Shown one piece after another: positions 44,692 through 54,091 of a stretch of 64,000 nt of DNA. Source of the stretch: Scytonema hofmannii PCC 7110 (lineage in GTDB: Bacteria > Cyanobacteriota > Cyanobacteriia > Cyanobacteriales > Nostocaceae); the NCBI RefSeq assembly GCF_000346485.2, contig NZ_KQ976354.1:2474200-2538199 (forward strand), read 5' to 3'. How positions within the stretch are numbered: the stretch's first letter is position 1; the number at the start of each line of letters is the position of its first letter. The position numbers and the translations under genes are program-made. The notes under the pieces are model-generated. The model was given only the letters and a program-made list of their open reading frames with translations. It ran no database searches and had not been told where the DNA came from.

Positions 44692-47600
44692 ATGGCTTCA
44701 CCTCTTTGGAGACAACGACTCGCCTCAGTTTCATCTCAGATTCCTTTATTCCGTCTCCAAATTATGCCCAACAGCCGCAGCAAAACTGGTAAGCCCTCCC
44801 CCTTTATCCTTTATCTTTTAGCCTTCGTCCTGACTTTATTCTTCTCCCTCTCTTGGGTAAATGCCAAAGAAGCCAAAAAACCGAAGCTAGAACCTTGGCA
44901 GATTGACGGCATTATGGCTGCCCTTGATGATGGTCATGACAAGGTAAAAGAATATGCACTGAATAAATTAGCAGAATATGATCAAAGTTCTTTAGGCAAT
45001 AAACAAGAGAGTATTGCTGAGAAAGCTGCTACTATCCTCAACGATGAAAAGGTAGACGCCAACGTTCGTGGCAAAGCGACTAGTGCATTGGGCAGCTTGA
45101 GACCATCAGCGGCTAAATACATTCCAGACATCCTCAAGTTTCTCAACGATGAAAAAGTAGACGCCAACGTTCGGGCCTCGGCGGCTACTGCATTGGGCAA
45201 CTTGGGATTATCATGGGCAAAATACATTCCAGATTACGTCAAAATCCTCAAAGATACAAAGGTTAACACCGACGTTCGTGGCAAAGCGGCTAGAGTATTG
45301 AGCAACTTGGGACCATCAGCGGCTAAATACATTCCAGATATCCTCAAGTTCCTCAAAGATGCAAAGATTAACGCTGACGTTCGTGGCAAAGCGGCTAGAG
45401 TATTGGGCAACTTGGGACCATCGGCGGTTAAATACATTCCAGACATCCTCAAGTTCCTCAACGATGAAAAGGTAGATGCCAACGTTCGGGTTTCTGCGGC
45501 TACTGCATTGGGCAACTTGGGAGTATCAGCAGCAAAATACATTCCAGACATCCTCAAGTTCCTCAACGATGAAAAGGTTGACGCCTACGTTCGGGGCTCT
45601 ACGGCAAGAGCATTAGGCAACTTGAGACCATCGGCGGCTAAATATGTTCCAGACCTCGTCAAAATCCTCAACGATGAAAAGGTTGACGCCCACGTTCGGG
45701 GCTTTGCGGCTACTGCATTGGGTAACTTGAGACCATCGGCGATTAAATATGTTCCAGACCTCGTCAAAATCCTCAACGATGAAAAGGTTGACACCTATAT
45801 TCGAGCCTCGGCGGCTACTGCATTGGGCAACTTGGGAGCATCAGCAGCAAAATACACTCCAGACATCCTCAAGTTTCTCAATGATAAAAAGGTAGACGCC
45901 GACGTTCGTGGCGAAGCGGCAAGAGCATTGGGCAACTTGGGCCCATCGGCAGCAAAATACATTCCAGACATCCTCAAAATCCTTAACGATGAAAAGGTAG
46001 ACGCCAACGTTCGTGGCGAAGCGGCAAGAGCATTGGGCAACTTGGGCCCATCGGCAGCAAAATACATTCCAGACCTCGTTAAAATCCTCAAGGATGAAAA
46101 GGTTGACGCCGATGTTCGTCGCTCTGCGGCAAGAGCATTGGGCAACATAAGACGACTGGAGTTGGAAGAGGTTTTTGTTATTCTCAATTATGTTTATGAG
46201 CCAAATCAAGGAAAGTTTTCGTCTTCAATCTCAGAACAGAGCGACTTTGAATCTTGGCGATTTTTCACTTATTTTCTTGGAGGAGGCACTGAAGAGGTAA
46301 AAACTTTGGTGAAATGGCTTGGCTACCCGAAAGAAACACCTGATAAATTGACACACAATGAAAGTAGAAAAACACTGGAAATCCTTCTTAAAGCTTGGAA
46401 TAGCAGCCAGGAATTGGAGCGATTACAATCAGATTTAGCAAGACAAATTGCCGCAGTTACCAAAAAGGTGACTTGGCAATGGCAAGACATTAACTTACTT
46501 CAATCTCACTACAACAATCTCAAAAATGCCTCATTTAACGAAGCTGATACGGTACTCTCAGTCATCAATCAATTAGAATTTTGGAAGTGGTTTTTCCTCT
46601 TCACCAAAATTCTCCTTATTCACTTTGCTATTTGGCTAATCCTCATTATTACTTACCCTAAATTTCCTCAAATCCTATCAACCTTATTCTGGAATCCTTG
46701 GCTAAGACTCATTTTCGGTCTGGGCTACATTGGCTTTCTCCTCGCTGTCATTCCCTTTCTACGACAAAGACTCTTTGAGCCTTTCAAATCTTTTCTACTA
46801 GCAGATGCAAGTTTAAATAATTTTGACGACCAAGCTTACTTCCCAGATACAATGGTTAGGGTTCGCGGTTTGGAGGAAAACAAAGCAATTACGGAAGTTA
46901 TCCCCAGTCTCAAAGGGCAAATTATTTTACAAGGTGATTCTGGATTGGGTAAGTCGATGTTTCTGCGACATTTGGTGAAAAACTCCCAAAGAATTGTTGC
47001 TTATCTTCCTGCGCGAAAGTGCGATAGGGGTGTCGTAGAAGCAATTCAGGCAAAGCTACAAGGGCAAGTACAAAATACAAATTTTCTCAAAAACCTAATA
47101 CAAAATGGTGCAATTGACATCTGTATTGATGGTTTGAACGAAGTAACGGCAGACACCCGTGCTAAAATCGGGCAATTTGTGGAAAGCTATTTTCGGGGTA
47201 ACATTATTATGACAACTCAACCCTTGGAATGGATACCGCCCTCTATGGCTGTTGTCCATGAATTGCAGCCCCTTAAGCCACAACAAATTGAAAAGTTTCT
47301 GTTATCCCGCAAACAACGCTTTCCTCAAGATGCTTCAGTTCAAGGTGCTAAATACGAGCAAGTATGTCAGTACTATTTATCACAAACTTTAAACGAACAG
47401 CAACCGTCGGAAGAGTTAAAAGCAGCATACCGGATTCTTTCCAATCCAATGGATCTTACTTTGGTAGCCCTCATGCTTTCCCAAGGGAAACCACCTGATT
47501 TGTTTCGCTTGCAACAACAGCAATACAATCAAATAGCGGAGGAATATCAGCAAAAGTGGAAACATGAATTTCCTCTCAAGAAATTCTCCTTCGCTGTTTA

Positions 47601-49641
47601 TCAAATGCAGCTTCAAGATGAAAAAGCGCTTCCTGAAGACATTTTCCACCAAGAAATTGAAAGTATGGAAGATGAGAAATACAAAATGGTTGTCAGCCGT
47701 CAGTGGGAAGATACCAACGGTGAAGCCAGGAAGGAATGGTATTTCCGCCACGATAAAATCATGGACTTTTTCCTGGTGCAAAACTTTCTTGAGGATAGTG
47801 AAGAAGCAAAAGCACGGGTGACTGACCACATGGGCGATCCCCGTTTTCGCGGTGTCTACTTTTTGTTGGCTGGTTTACTCCCTTTAAATGCTGCTTTGGA
47901 ACTACGGGAAAAGTTTATCTTATATGCTGCTAACACCAAAGACCATACAGTCACGGATACATTTGTACAACTGATACAGTTACGCTGGTCGCAAGGAGCA
48001 CAAGAAGTTACTTTCAAGCAGGTGTTACGACAGCAGGAACAAAAAGCGCAATTTTTAGATTGGGTAACGCAGTTTCTAGAACTGATTGGTGGGAAGATTA
48101 TACGTGAAAGGGAACTTTACTTGACTGTTGAAACTATTGAAGGTAGTCTCGGTACTTATACGCCTTTACCAGTCTTAGTGGCTGTTGATACACCAAATGA
48201 CCGGGATGTGGTTCAAATTGTTGAATTTTCCAAAAAGTTAGACCGGGAACCTGTAGAAAGAGTTGGTCTGCTAATATACAAGTTTCCACCAGATACAACA
48301 GCTAGAATGGAAATGGCTAAGGTACGGTTGCGCGATCGCTTTGTTTTAATCCCCATTCCTCTGACATCGATAGAAACTACATTATCAAATAAATTTGACT
48401 GTGTGGGATTGTTGGAAGAATATGTCGATCGCTACTTGCAACGTGCTGACTTCTTTGATGACAAAAACGCCATCAGTGACACGTTTTCTTTCTTTGGTCG
48501 AACTGAGATACTGCAGCGACTGGGAGAAGAACTTCTCAGATATCAAGGGATTGGCTTATTTGGATTGCGTAAGTCTGGTAAAACTTCTGTACTTCTCCAG
48601 TTAAGCTTCTTGTTACGGGAACATCCCGTTGTGCATATAGACTTACAAAGATATGGCGGTTCTCGTTACGGTGCTGCTTTATTTAATGATATCCTTCAGC
48701 GATTATCTGCACTAGAAACTGATATCCAACTTCCACAGTTTGAACCATTTTCTCACGAAAAACTTGCCGCAGAATTAACAGCAGAATTTATTCAAAGATT
48801 CAGCGAACTTGCTCGTGCTATTGAGAAAAATAACAAATATAAATTACCCATTTTTTGCTTTTTAGATGAAGTAGAGCGAATTATTCCAACCCCAGAAGAC
48901 CACTGGGAAAAAGCCGAAGAATTTAATGCTTGTTTTGGAGCGCTACGAGTGTTAAACCAAGAACAACGCCAATTGTCGCTGCTCGTGGCTGACGTGCATC
49001 CAGATTGCAATCGGATGAATACGTGGAACCAAGAAGGAGTGTCAACAAATCCTGTTTTTAGCTTCTTCAAAGAAATATTTTTGCCGCCTTTTTCCCAAGA
49101 AGAAACCCAAGATATGCTGACAAATATTGGCAAATTAATGGGATTAGAATTTGATGAAGAAACTCTCAGACAAATTCATGGGCAAAGTGGCGGTCACCCA
49201 TTTGTTTCTCGGCAACTTGCTCGTTTCTTAACGGAAAAAATCAAGCAAAACGGAAGTGGACTGGTGGAATGGGAAGTAGTAGGTCGTTATTTAGACAAAG
49301 CCTTGAGTCGTAAAGGCGAGTTGAAAAACTACGTAGAAAAAAGTATTTGGGAAGATTTAGAAAAACGAGACTTTCAAGTTGCGATCGCAGTCCTTAAAAT
49401 CATAGCTTGCAACGAACTCGACAGACAGGGCATAACCGAACAAGCATTACTCAACCAACTCAGTGCTAATTTTACAACCAACCAATGTTCAGACGCTTGT
49501 CATTGGCTGACAAATGTTGGATTGTTGTATCAAGAGGAAATAGAACATCAGGATATCTACCAAATCCGGATTCCCCTCCTATCAAGGTGGATTCAAATGC
49601 AGATGACAGAAGAGGAAATTGAACAATGCAAGATTCTCTAG
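44692..49641 (+). CDS. HEAT-repeat double NTPase, STAND-like membrane protein
   Basis: The product has about 1649 residues (1657 if a TTG at 44668 is used; the numbers below use that frame). An N-terminal hydrophobic segment (45-66) is followed by 10-11 HEAT repeats of exactly 35 residues (about 115-495) and two further membrane helices (about 640-662 and 677-697). A NACHT-like NTPase comes next (P-loop GDSGLGKS near 756, IDICIDGLNEVT as Walker B), then a helical part, an unassigned alpha/beta segment (about 1150-1230), and a second ORC/AAA-like module (FFGRTEILQRL, P-loop GLRKSGKTS near 1299, FCFLDEVERI). The last stretch looks like a winged-helix end. The topology is puzzling: three hydrophobic segments cannot easily leave both HEAT and NTPase parts in the cytoplasm unless the N terminus is outside. 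It overlaps the next ATPase gene by 16 bp. A sensor or conflict role is inferred from the STAND-like layout. Confidence 0.8.
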   Translation: MASPLWRQRLASVSSQIPLFRLQIMPNSRSKTGKPSPFILYLLAFVLTLFFSLSWVNAKEAKKPKLEPWQIDGIMAALDDGHDKVKEYALNKLAEYDQSSLGNKQESIAEKAATILNDEKVDANVRGKATSALGSLRPSAAKYIPDILKFLNDEKVDANVRASAATALGNLGLSWAKYIPDYVKILKDTKVNTDVRGKAARVLSNLGPSAAKYIPDILKFLKDAKINADVRGKAARVLGNLGPSAVKYIPDILKFLNDEKVDANVRVSAATALGNLGVSAAKYIPDILKFLNDEKVDAYVRGSTARALGNLRPSAAKYVPDLVKILNDEKVDAHVRGFAATALGNLRPSAIKYVPDLVKILNDEKVDTYIRASAATALGNLGASAAKYTPDILKFLNDKKVDADVRGEAARALGNLGPSAAKYIPDILKILNDEKVDANVRGEAARALGNLGPSAAKYIPDLVKILKDEKVDADVRRSAARALGNIRRLELEEVFVILNYVYEPNQGKFSSSISEQSDFESWRFFTYFLGGGTEEVKTLVKWLGYPKETPDKLTHNESRKTLEILLKAWNSSQELERLQSDLARQIAAVTKKVTWQWQDINLLQSHYNNLKNASFNEADTVLSVINQLEFWKWFFLFTKILLIHFAIWLILIITYPKFPQILSTLFWNPWLRLIFGLGYIGFLLAVIPFLRQRLFEPFKSFLLADASLNNFDDQAYFPDTMVRVRGLEENKAITEVIPSLKGQIILQGDSGLGKSMFLRHLVKNSQRIVAYLPARKCDRGVVEAIQAKLQGQVQNTNFLKNLIQNGAIDICIDGLNEVTADTRAKIGQFVESYFRGNIIMTTQPLEWIPPSMAVVHELQPLKPQQIEKFLLSRKQRFPQDASVQGAKYEQVCQYYLSQTLNEQQPSEELKAAYRILSNPMDLTLVALMLSQGKPPDLFRLQQQQYNQIAEEYQQKWKHEFPLKKFSFAVYQMQLQDEKALPEDIFHQEIESMEDEKYKMVVSRQWEDTNGEARKEWYFRHDKIMDFFLVQNFLEDSEEAKARVTDHMGDPRFRGVYFLLAGLLPLNAALELREKFILYAANTKDHTVTDTFVQLIQLRWSQGAQEVTFKQVLRQQEQKAQFLDWVTQFLELIGGKIIRERELYLTVETIEGSLGTYTPLPVLVAVDTPNDRDVVQIVEFSKKLDREPVERVGLLIYKFPPDTTARMEMAKVRLRDRFVLIPIPLTSIETTLSNKFDCVGLLEEYVDRYLQRADFFDDKNAISDTFSFFGRTEILQRLGEELLRYQGIGLFGLRKSGKTSVLLQLSFLLREHPVVHIDLQRYGGSRYGAALFNDILQRLSALETDIQLPQFEPFSHEKLAAELTAEFIQRFSELARAIEKNNKYKLPIFCFLDEVERIIPTPEDHWEKAEEFNACFGALRVLNQEQRQLSLLVADVHPDCNRMNTWNQEGVSTNPVFSFFKEIFLPPFSQEETQDMLTNIGKLMGLEFDEETLRQIHGQSGGHPFVSRQLARFLTEKIKQNGSGLVEWEVVGRYLDKALSRKGELKNYVEKSIWEDLEKRDFQVAIAVLKIIACNELDRQGITEQALLNQLSANFTTNQCSDACHWLTNVGLLYQEEIEHQDIYQIRIPLLSRWIQMQMTEEEIEQCKIL
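45016..46150 (+). repeat. In-frame 105-bp tandem DNA repeats encoding HEAT units
   Basis: The phrase ATTCCAGACATCCTCAAG and its variants recurs every 105 bp exactly (45121, 45226, 45331, 45436, 45541, 45646, 45751, 45856, 45961, 46066). Units differ at few bases, and changes concentrate at a few codons (for example the two residues after R-G, and the residue after NLG). This level of DNA identity indicates recent expansion or gene conversion. Confidence 0.95.
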
Positions 49642-50328
49642 GAGAACGCCCATTTGACAATTATCGAGTCGCAATTACCGATCCTTCCCACTTTTTTGGA
49701 CGCAATGACTTACTTGATACCATGCTCAAGTCACCCTTCCAAGTACGGATACTCCTGGGAGGAAGACGCTTGGGTAAGACGAGTGCTTTACGTGCTGTAG
49801 AATGGAATTTACTCAATCCAAATACAAGTACATCACGGCGAGCATTTCCCGTACTACTCAACCTACAATTAGAACAACCCAAAGACTTAGATAATCTTCG
49901 TTACTTACTGATAGCCAGACTCCGGGAAGCCATAGAACGCTGGAAAGAAGTTCCTCTCGCTGGTACGCGACAGATGTATCGCGAATTTCTTGGTAGAGTC
50001 AAGGGAGGCGAAGTCACCTTCAGCTTCCTTCAGCAATTAAATATTAAATTAAACATTGACAATCCCGATCGTGAACGCCGCTTAAATAATGATAGCTTCC
50101 GAATAGCGTTTTTAAAAACCATAGAAGAACTTCGCAAATCAAATTTTCAAGGCGTCTGCTTTCTCATAGACGGATCTGAGTTCATTGTACGCCAAAATTG
50201 GGCAAGTGACGCTTGGTCTTACCTGCGAGGATTAAAAGATACAGACACAGCCATCAAACCTTTTTTAGGGCTTTTGCTATCAGGTTATCGAGATTTAAAA
50301 GAGTACCAACAACGAGTCGGTTCACCCC
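49626..50328 (+). pseudogene. ATPase gene, 5' part (interrupted by IS4-type element)
   Basis: The reading frame starts at an ATG overlapping the stop of the HEAT-NTPase gene by 16 bp. It encodes an ORC/AAA-like NTPase: FFGRNDLLDTMLKSPFQ, P-loop LLGGRRLGKTSAL (near 40), and FLIDGSEFIVRQNWASDAW as Walker B region. At codon 231 (GTC GGT TCA CCC C) the IS4-type element has inserted. The truncated product would run a few residues into the element and stop at 50345. Removing the element and one target copy restores a 401-residue protein that continues at 52533. Confidence 0.85.
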
Positions 50329-50418
50329 CAATACTGCTCGGTTAAGGGAAATAAAGGGTAAAACAGTGTCAAATGTGTTCGCGTATTAAAAACGATAACT
50401 GAAAGCGGATGGGCAAGG

Positions 50419-50802
50419 TTATTTTTTGTCTTTGAGACTTTCGTACAAATCTATCCAGTTTTGTCTGAGAGAATGAATCGTATTTTTTAAGGTGTCGATT
50501 TGCATTCTTCGTGTAACTTGCATAACAGCATCAATATGAGCGGGGCTTCCAGCTTTCCCCAAATGCTTATATTTACTTAATTTATTAGGAGTTTGCGTAG
50601 GGAAAATCGGCATTTGAGCGTGCAACTTATAGTACCAGTAAGTTCCTTTTTGACCGCGTGCCTGGTAGCGCAGGACACAACAACCTTCGGGTGCAACTTC
50701 TCCTGAAGCTTGAATTTGTTGAATTTGTAGTTGTAGAGTAGCGATCGCTTGCTGTAAGAGTTCGGCTCTGGCAATAATATCGTCAGTTTTCGTAGGCATC
50801 AA
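50419..50802 (-). CDS. Passenger protein of IS4-type element, unknown function
   Basis: This 127-residue basic protein has a central segment GCCVLRYQARGQKGTYWYYKL and a KYKHLGKAGSPAHIDAV motif, flanked by helical ends. It lies between the left end of the element and the transposase, in the opposite direction. I do not recognise the family. Aromatic and basic residues suggest nucleic-acid binding. Similar small genes next to transposases may regulate transposition, but this is not shown here. Confidence 0.6.
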   Translation of the reverse strand: MMPTKTDDIIARAELLQQAIATLQLQIQQIQASGEVAPEGCCVLRYQARGQKGTYWYYKLHAQMPIFPTQTPNKLSKYKHLGKAGSPAHIDAVMQVTRRMQIDTLKNTIHSLRQNWIDLYESLKDKK

Positions 50803-50904
50803 TTGGAATTGGGGAAAGATAGAGTTCTCGAATAGATTACGAGAACAAAAAGTGTTTTAATCAATATTATCTTATACGAAATTTCACTTCAAAACTGAGT
50901 GCTA

Positions 50905-52305
50905 ATGATGCTAGTTAACTTTGAATTCAACAATCAAATCCTAAATCGGGCACAATTACTGCTGGCTCTTAACCAGATCATCCCTACCGAGTCGATTATG
51001 GCAGCGATTACAACAACGAGTAGTACCGCACGGCGTCAAAGAATACTTCCTACACACGTAGTAATCTCTCTAGTAATCGCCATGAGTTTTTGGTCCTCCG
51101 ATTCAATCGTGGATGTATTGAAAAATCTCATTCAGGGTTTTAATTCTTTGCAAATCCCCTTTAAGAGACGTTTTAAGATACCAACATCTTCATCAATAAG
51201 TGAAGCTAGACAACGAATTGGTGCTGCTGTTATGACTCGTTTATTTGAAATTGTTGCAAAACCTTTAGCAACAATTAAAACACCAGGTGCTTTTTTGGGT
51301 GGACTGAGAATAATGGCTTTGGATGGCACAGTTTTTGATGTTCCTGATACAGAAACTAATGCTAAAGTATTTGGTTACCCTGGTTCTCGTCCTGGTACAA
51401 ATCCGGCTTTTCCCAAAGCTAGGTTAACTTTTTTAGTCGAAGCAGGAACTCATTTAATTATCGACATATTTTGTTGTCCATATCGAATTGGAGAGAGAAA
51501 AGGAGCTTTAAAGCTATTAAGAAGTGTTGAGGAGAGTATGTTGTTAATGTGGGACAGAGGACTGCACTCATTTAAAATGATTCATGCTGCAATCAAACAA
51601 AAATGTCATATTCTTGGTCGCGTGCCATCTCATGTAAAATTTGAGTTTGTTAAAGCTTTTCCTGATGGTTCCTATCTAAGTTGGCTTGCTCCTGATGGAA
51701 AGTCAAGAAAGAAGGGAGCGACGAAAATACCTGTTCGTGTCATTGAATATATTATTGAAGTTGAGGGTGTAGAAAAGGTGTATCGTTTAGTAACTGATTT
51801 GATGGATATTTCAACTTTTCCTGCATTGCTCTTAGCCCAAGAATACCATCAACGGTGGGAAGCTGAGAACACCTTGGATGAGTTAAAAGTCCATCTGAAC
51901 GGTCGTAAAATTCCTATCCGCTCGAAGAATCCTCGTGAAGTTATCCAAGAAATTTATGGTTGGTTACTAGGACACTATTGTATACGTTATTTAATGTTTC
52001 AAAGTGCAGCAATCAAGGGAATATCTCCCCTAAGTTTAAGTTTTACCAGTTCTCTAAGAGTTGTCAGACGTGCTATTCCTCAGTTTCAACAGCAAGTTAA
52101 TCATTCTCTTGAGAATATGAATATATATTTTAGCTGGTTAATCTGGGAAATCTTAGACTTACAAATACCACCAACCTCAGGCAGAACTAATCCGAGGGTA
52201 ATCAAGAAAACTCGTTCTAAATTTAAAACTAAAAAACGATGTCATAGAAATAATTATACTCCCCGGCAACAACTATCTTTTACAATTTTTACAACCGCTA
52301 GTTGA
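50905..52305 (+). CDS. IS4 family DDE transposase
   Basis: The transposase (about 466 residues) has an N-terminal insertion domain and the DDE triad: first Asp in ALDGTVFDVPD (near 140), second Asp in LLMWDRGLHS (near 215), and Glu in YHQRWEAENTLDELK (near 320, a YxxRWxxE motif). Adjacent ATG and GTG codons (50899-50908) make the exact start uncertain. The frame is intact, so the element may still be active. Confidence 0.9.
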   Translation: MMLVNFEFNNQILNRAQLLLALNQIIPTESIMAAITTTSSTARRQRILPTHVVISLVIAMSFWSSDSIVDVLKNLIQGFNSLQIPFKRRFKIPTSSSISEARQRIGAAVMTRLFEIVAKPLATIKTPGAFLGGLRIMALDGTVFDVPDTETNAKVFGYPGSRPGTNPAFPKARLTFLVEAGTHLIIDIFCCPYRIGERKGALKLLRSVEESMLLMWDRGLHSFKMIHAAIKQKCHILGRVPSHVKFEFVKAFPDGSYLSWLAPDGKSRKKGATKIPVRVIEYIIEVEGVEKVYRLVTDLMDISTFPALLLAQEYHQRWEAENTLDELKVHLNGRKIPIRSKNPREVIQEIYGWLLGHYCIRYLMFQSAAIKGISPLSLSFTSSLRVVRRAIPQFQQQVNHSLENMNIYFSWLIWEILDLQIPPTSGRTNPRVIKKTRSKFKTKKRCHRNNYTPRQQLSFTIFTTAS

Positions 52306-52532
52306 CATCATCTAGTAGTAGAAGATAGTTGAACTAGATAGAAAATTAAAAGGGACAAGGTTTAGAGATTTTTTCAATTAAATATAAACATTCTTGAGAG
52401 ATACTTGCTCATCTCTTGTGGGTTCATTTATACAAATTTCTCTCATTTTTGTTCTCGTAAATAAAACGAGAACAGTTTCTTCGGAATTTTAGGCTTCACT
52501 TTCCCTTAACCGAGCAGTATTGGGTTCACCCC

Positions 52533-53035
52533 TGTTAAACATAGCAGAAATTGAATGGTTGACTTCCTTAAGTGAAGAACAAGCCAAAACATTGATAGGC
52601 GATCGGATAGAACAGGAACAGATTTCTTTAACAGAAGAAAGAATAAATTCTATTATAGAATGGTCGGGATGCCATCCATATTTAATACAACAAGCACTAA
52701 ACATTATTTTTGATGGCGATCTCCAAAGAGAAACACGCACTAATTTTATAGATAAATTATTACAACATCATGATAACGACTTTTCAGCATGGTGGAATGC
52801 AGAAGAATATTCCGGTTGCTTTGGAGAAACCGAACGAAAAGTTTATTATGCCCTAGTTCAAAACCGAAAAGGAAATTCTAAAACTTTGTCACAGTCTACT
52901 AGTTTAAGTCGAATCAAAGTTACAGATGCGTTAGAAGTAATTGCAGGAACTGGGGTCATTCAACAGTTAGATGATGAGTATTATGAAATTGGCTCTCGAT
53001 TATTTGAAGAATGGGTCACCCAGCAAGCTGCTTAA
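52533..53035 (+). pseudogene. ATPase gene, 3' part (interrupted by IS4-type element)
   Basis: This frame continues the protein started at 49626 without change of phase once the IS4-type element and the repeated target are removed (VGSP then LLNIAEIEWLTSL). It encodes IIEWSGCHPYLIQQALNIIF, a sensor-2-like region similar to the HEAT-NTPase partner (GQSGGHPFVSRQLARF), and a C-terminal winged-helix segment (SRIKVTDALEVIAGTGVIQQL). By itself it could only start at a TTG in the element end (52520), so it is probably not functional. Confidence 0.85.
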
Positions 53036-53039
53036 AAAC

Positions 53040-53128
53040 CTCTACTCTTCTCTCTGCGCTCTCTGCGTCTCTGTGGTTCAATAAATTTTTTTACCGCAGA
53101 GGCGCAGAGAACGCAGAGGAAAGAGAGG
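53040..53128. repeat. Inverted pair of the TCTGCG(T/C)TCTCTGCG dispersed repeat
   Basis: TCTCTGCGCTCTCTGCGTCTCTGTGGTTC is followed, after a short AT-rich loop, by its near complement ACCGCAGAGGCGCAGAGAACGCAGAGG. The right half encodes the last residues of the gene at 53091-53459. A second such pair (CTTTGCGGTTC ... ACGAAGACGCAAAGAG) is near 53761-53828. Confidence 0.8.
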
Positions 53129-53459
53129 AGTCTTCATCAAGTGCTTGGCGGAGATATTCCCAAGTTTCTGTTTGTTCTTGTTCATCTCCTTCATCAATCC
53201 ATTCCTGAGTTAACTTACTCAAGGCTTCATGCTGTTGAGTAAGTTTATCAGTTTCCTGAATTTTTTCTTCAGAAGTATTTGAAACTTCAGATGTCAAAGT
53301 TACGCTTTCACGAAATAAACGCATGATTTGAAGTAAATTACCCCAGTGTTCTTTGGGTGTTTGTTGAAGTTCTTGCAGTATCTCTCTTATTGATACTTCT
53401 GGAACTGTATTTTCTGTATGACTCAGAGATTTTTTAGCTAATATACTTTGCTCAGACAT
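53091..53459 (-). CDS. Hypothetical acidic protein next to DUF433 gene
   Basis: This is a 122-residue acidic helical protein (REILQELQQTPKEHWGNLLQIMR, DKLTQQHEALSKLTQEW). The last residues (SSLSSAFSAPLR) are read from a dispersed repeat, so the original C terminus has been replaced. A longer frame from 53504 would overlap the stop of the DUF433 gene by 8 bp and could be translationally coupled. No toxin-like fold is evident and the function is unknown. Confidence 0.6.
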   Translation of the reverse strand: MSEQSILAKKSLSHTENTVPEVSIREILQELQQTPKEHWGNLLQIMRLFRESVTLTSEVSNTSEEKIQETDKLTQQHEALSKLTQEWIDEGDEQEQTETWEYLRQALDEDSSLSSAFSAPLR

Positions 53460-53496
53460 AATTACTGTGTTTGTTATCCATCTTAAAATTGTAGCC

Positions 53497-53727
53497 TCAA
53501 GCATTACCTACTACTGCAATCAAACGGTGTTCTCGGTCAGCAGCAAATTCAAGACTTGCTCTAATATCTTCCTCCGTCAACTCTGGGAAATCGTCTAAAA
53601 TTTCTGCGTGGGACATTCCAGCTGCTAACCAGCCCAAAACATCGTATACAGTGATACGCATTCCTCGAATACAGGGCTTACCACCCCGCTTACCAGGCTC
53701 AATTGTAATAATATTGCGATAACTCAT
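53497..53727 (-). CDS. DUF433 domain protein (antitoxin-like)
   Basis: The 76-residue protein is a complete DUF433 domain: IITIEPGKRGGKPCIRGMRITVYDVL followed by LTEEDIRASLEFAADRE. DUF433 proteins contain a winged helix and are usually the antitoxin partner of a PIN-like DUF5615 toxin encoded just downstream. Here the next gene is not DUF5615, so the toxin seems to be missing or replaced. Confidence 0.85.
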   Translation of the reverse strand: MSYRNIITIEPGKRGGKPCIRGMRITVYDVLGWLAAGMSHAEILDDFPELTEEDIRASLEFAADREHRLIAVVGNA

Positions 53728-53847
53728 AAACTACACCCAATTCTTGATATTTTACCTTCGTGCTCTTCGTGTCTTTGCGGTTCAAAAACATTTTTTAACC
53801 ACGAAGACGCAAAGAGCGCAAAGAGAGTAGGAGTAAGATGAACGTAC

Positions 53848-53987
53848 TAATACTCTAGCTACAAATTAGCAGATGGTAAAGACAACCTAGTTGGTTGACC
53901 GATCGCACCACCTTCACGAGTAACAACTTCTGCTGGTTCTTCCGATGCCAACAATTGCCGAATTAACCGTGCGATCGCTTTTTGTGC
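53848..53987 (-). pseudogene. Duplicate of the ABC1-kinase 3' end
   Basis: This 140-bp block matches 55026-55165 with about six mismatches. It includes the last 43 or so codons, the stop, and some downstream bases of the ABC1-kinase gene. The match ends abruptly at 53987. The two copies are in the same orientation and enclose about 1.04 kb that includes the HTH gene. Confidence 0.9.
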
Positions 53988-54091
53988 ATATCTTTCTCTA
54001 CAATTTTGAAATCCCTGTCTACAGTGCATTGTGGACGCTTTTTATTTGTTTCCTGATTTGAGTGGTAATCTTTAAGGAAAACGGTCAGAGT

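Larger units (their letters stand above)
50329..52522. mobile_element. Complete IS4-type insertion sequence with passenger gene
   Basis: The 2194-bp element has perfect 22-bp terminal inverted repeats (CAATACTGCTCGGTTAAGGGAA at 50329-50350, complement at 52501-52522). It is flanked by a 10-bp direct duplication of the target (GGTTCACCCC at 50319-50328 and 52523-52532). It carries a DDE transposase gene on the plus strand and a 127-residue passenger gene on the minus strand. Perfect ends and target copies suggest a recent insertion. A 10-bp duplication fits IS4-group elements such as ISH8/IS4Sa; the subgroup is not certain. Confidence 0.93.

Noticed and set aside
45234-46187. Minus-strand frames opposite the HEAT repeats
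   Set aside because: They are periodic antisense shadows created by the 105-bp repeats.
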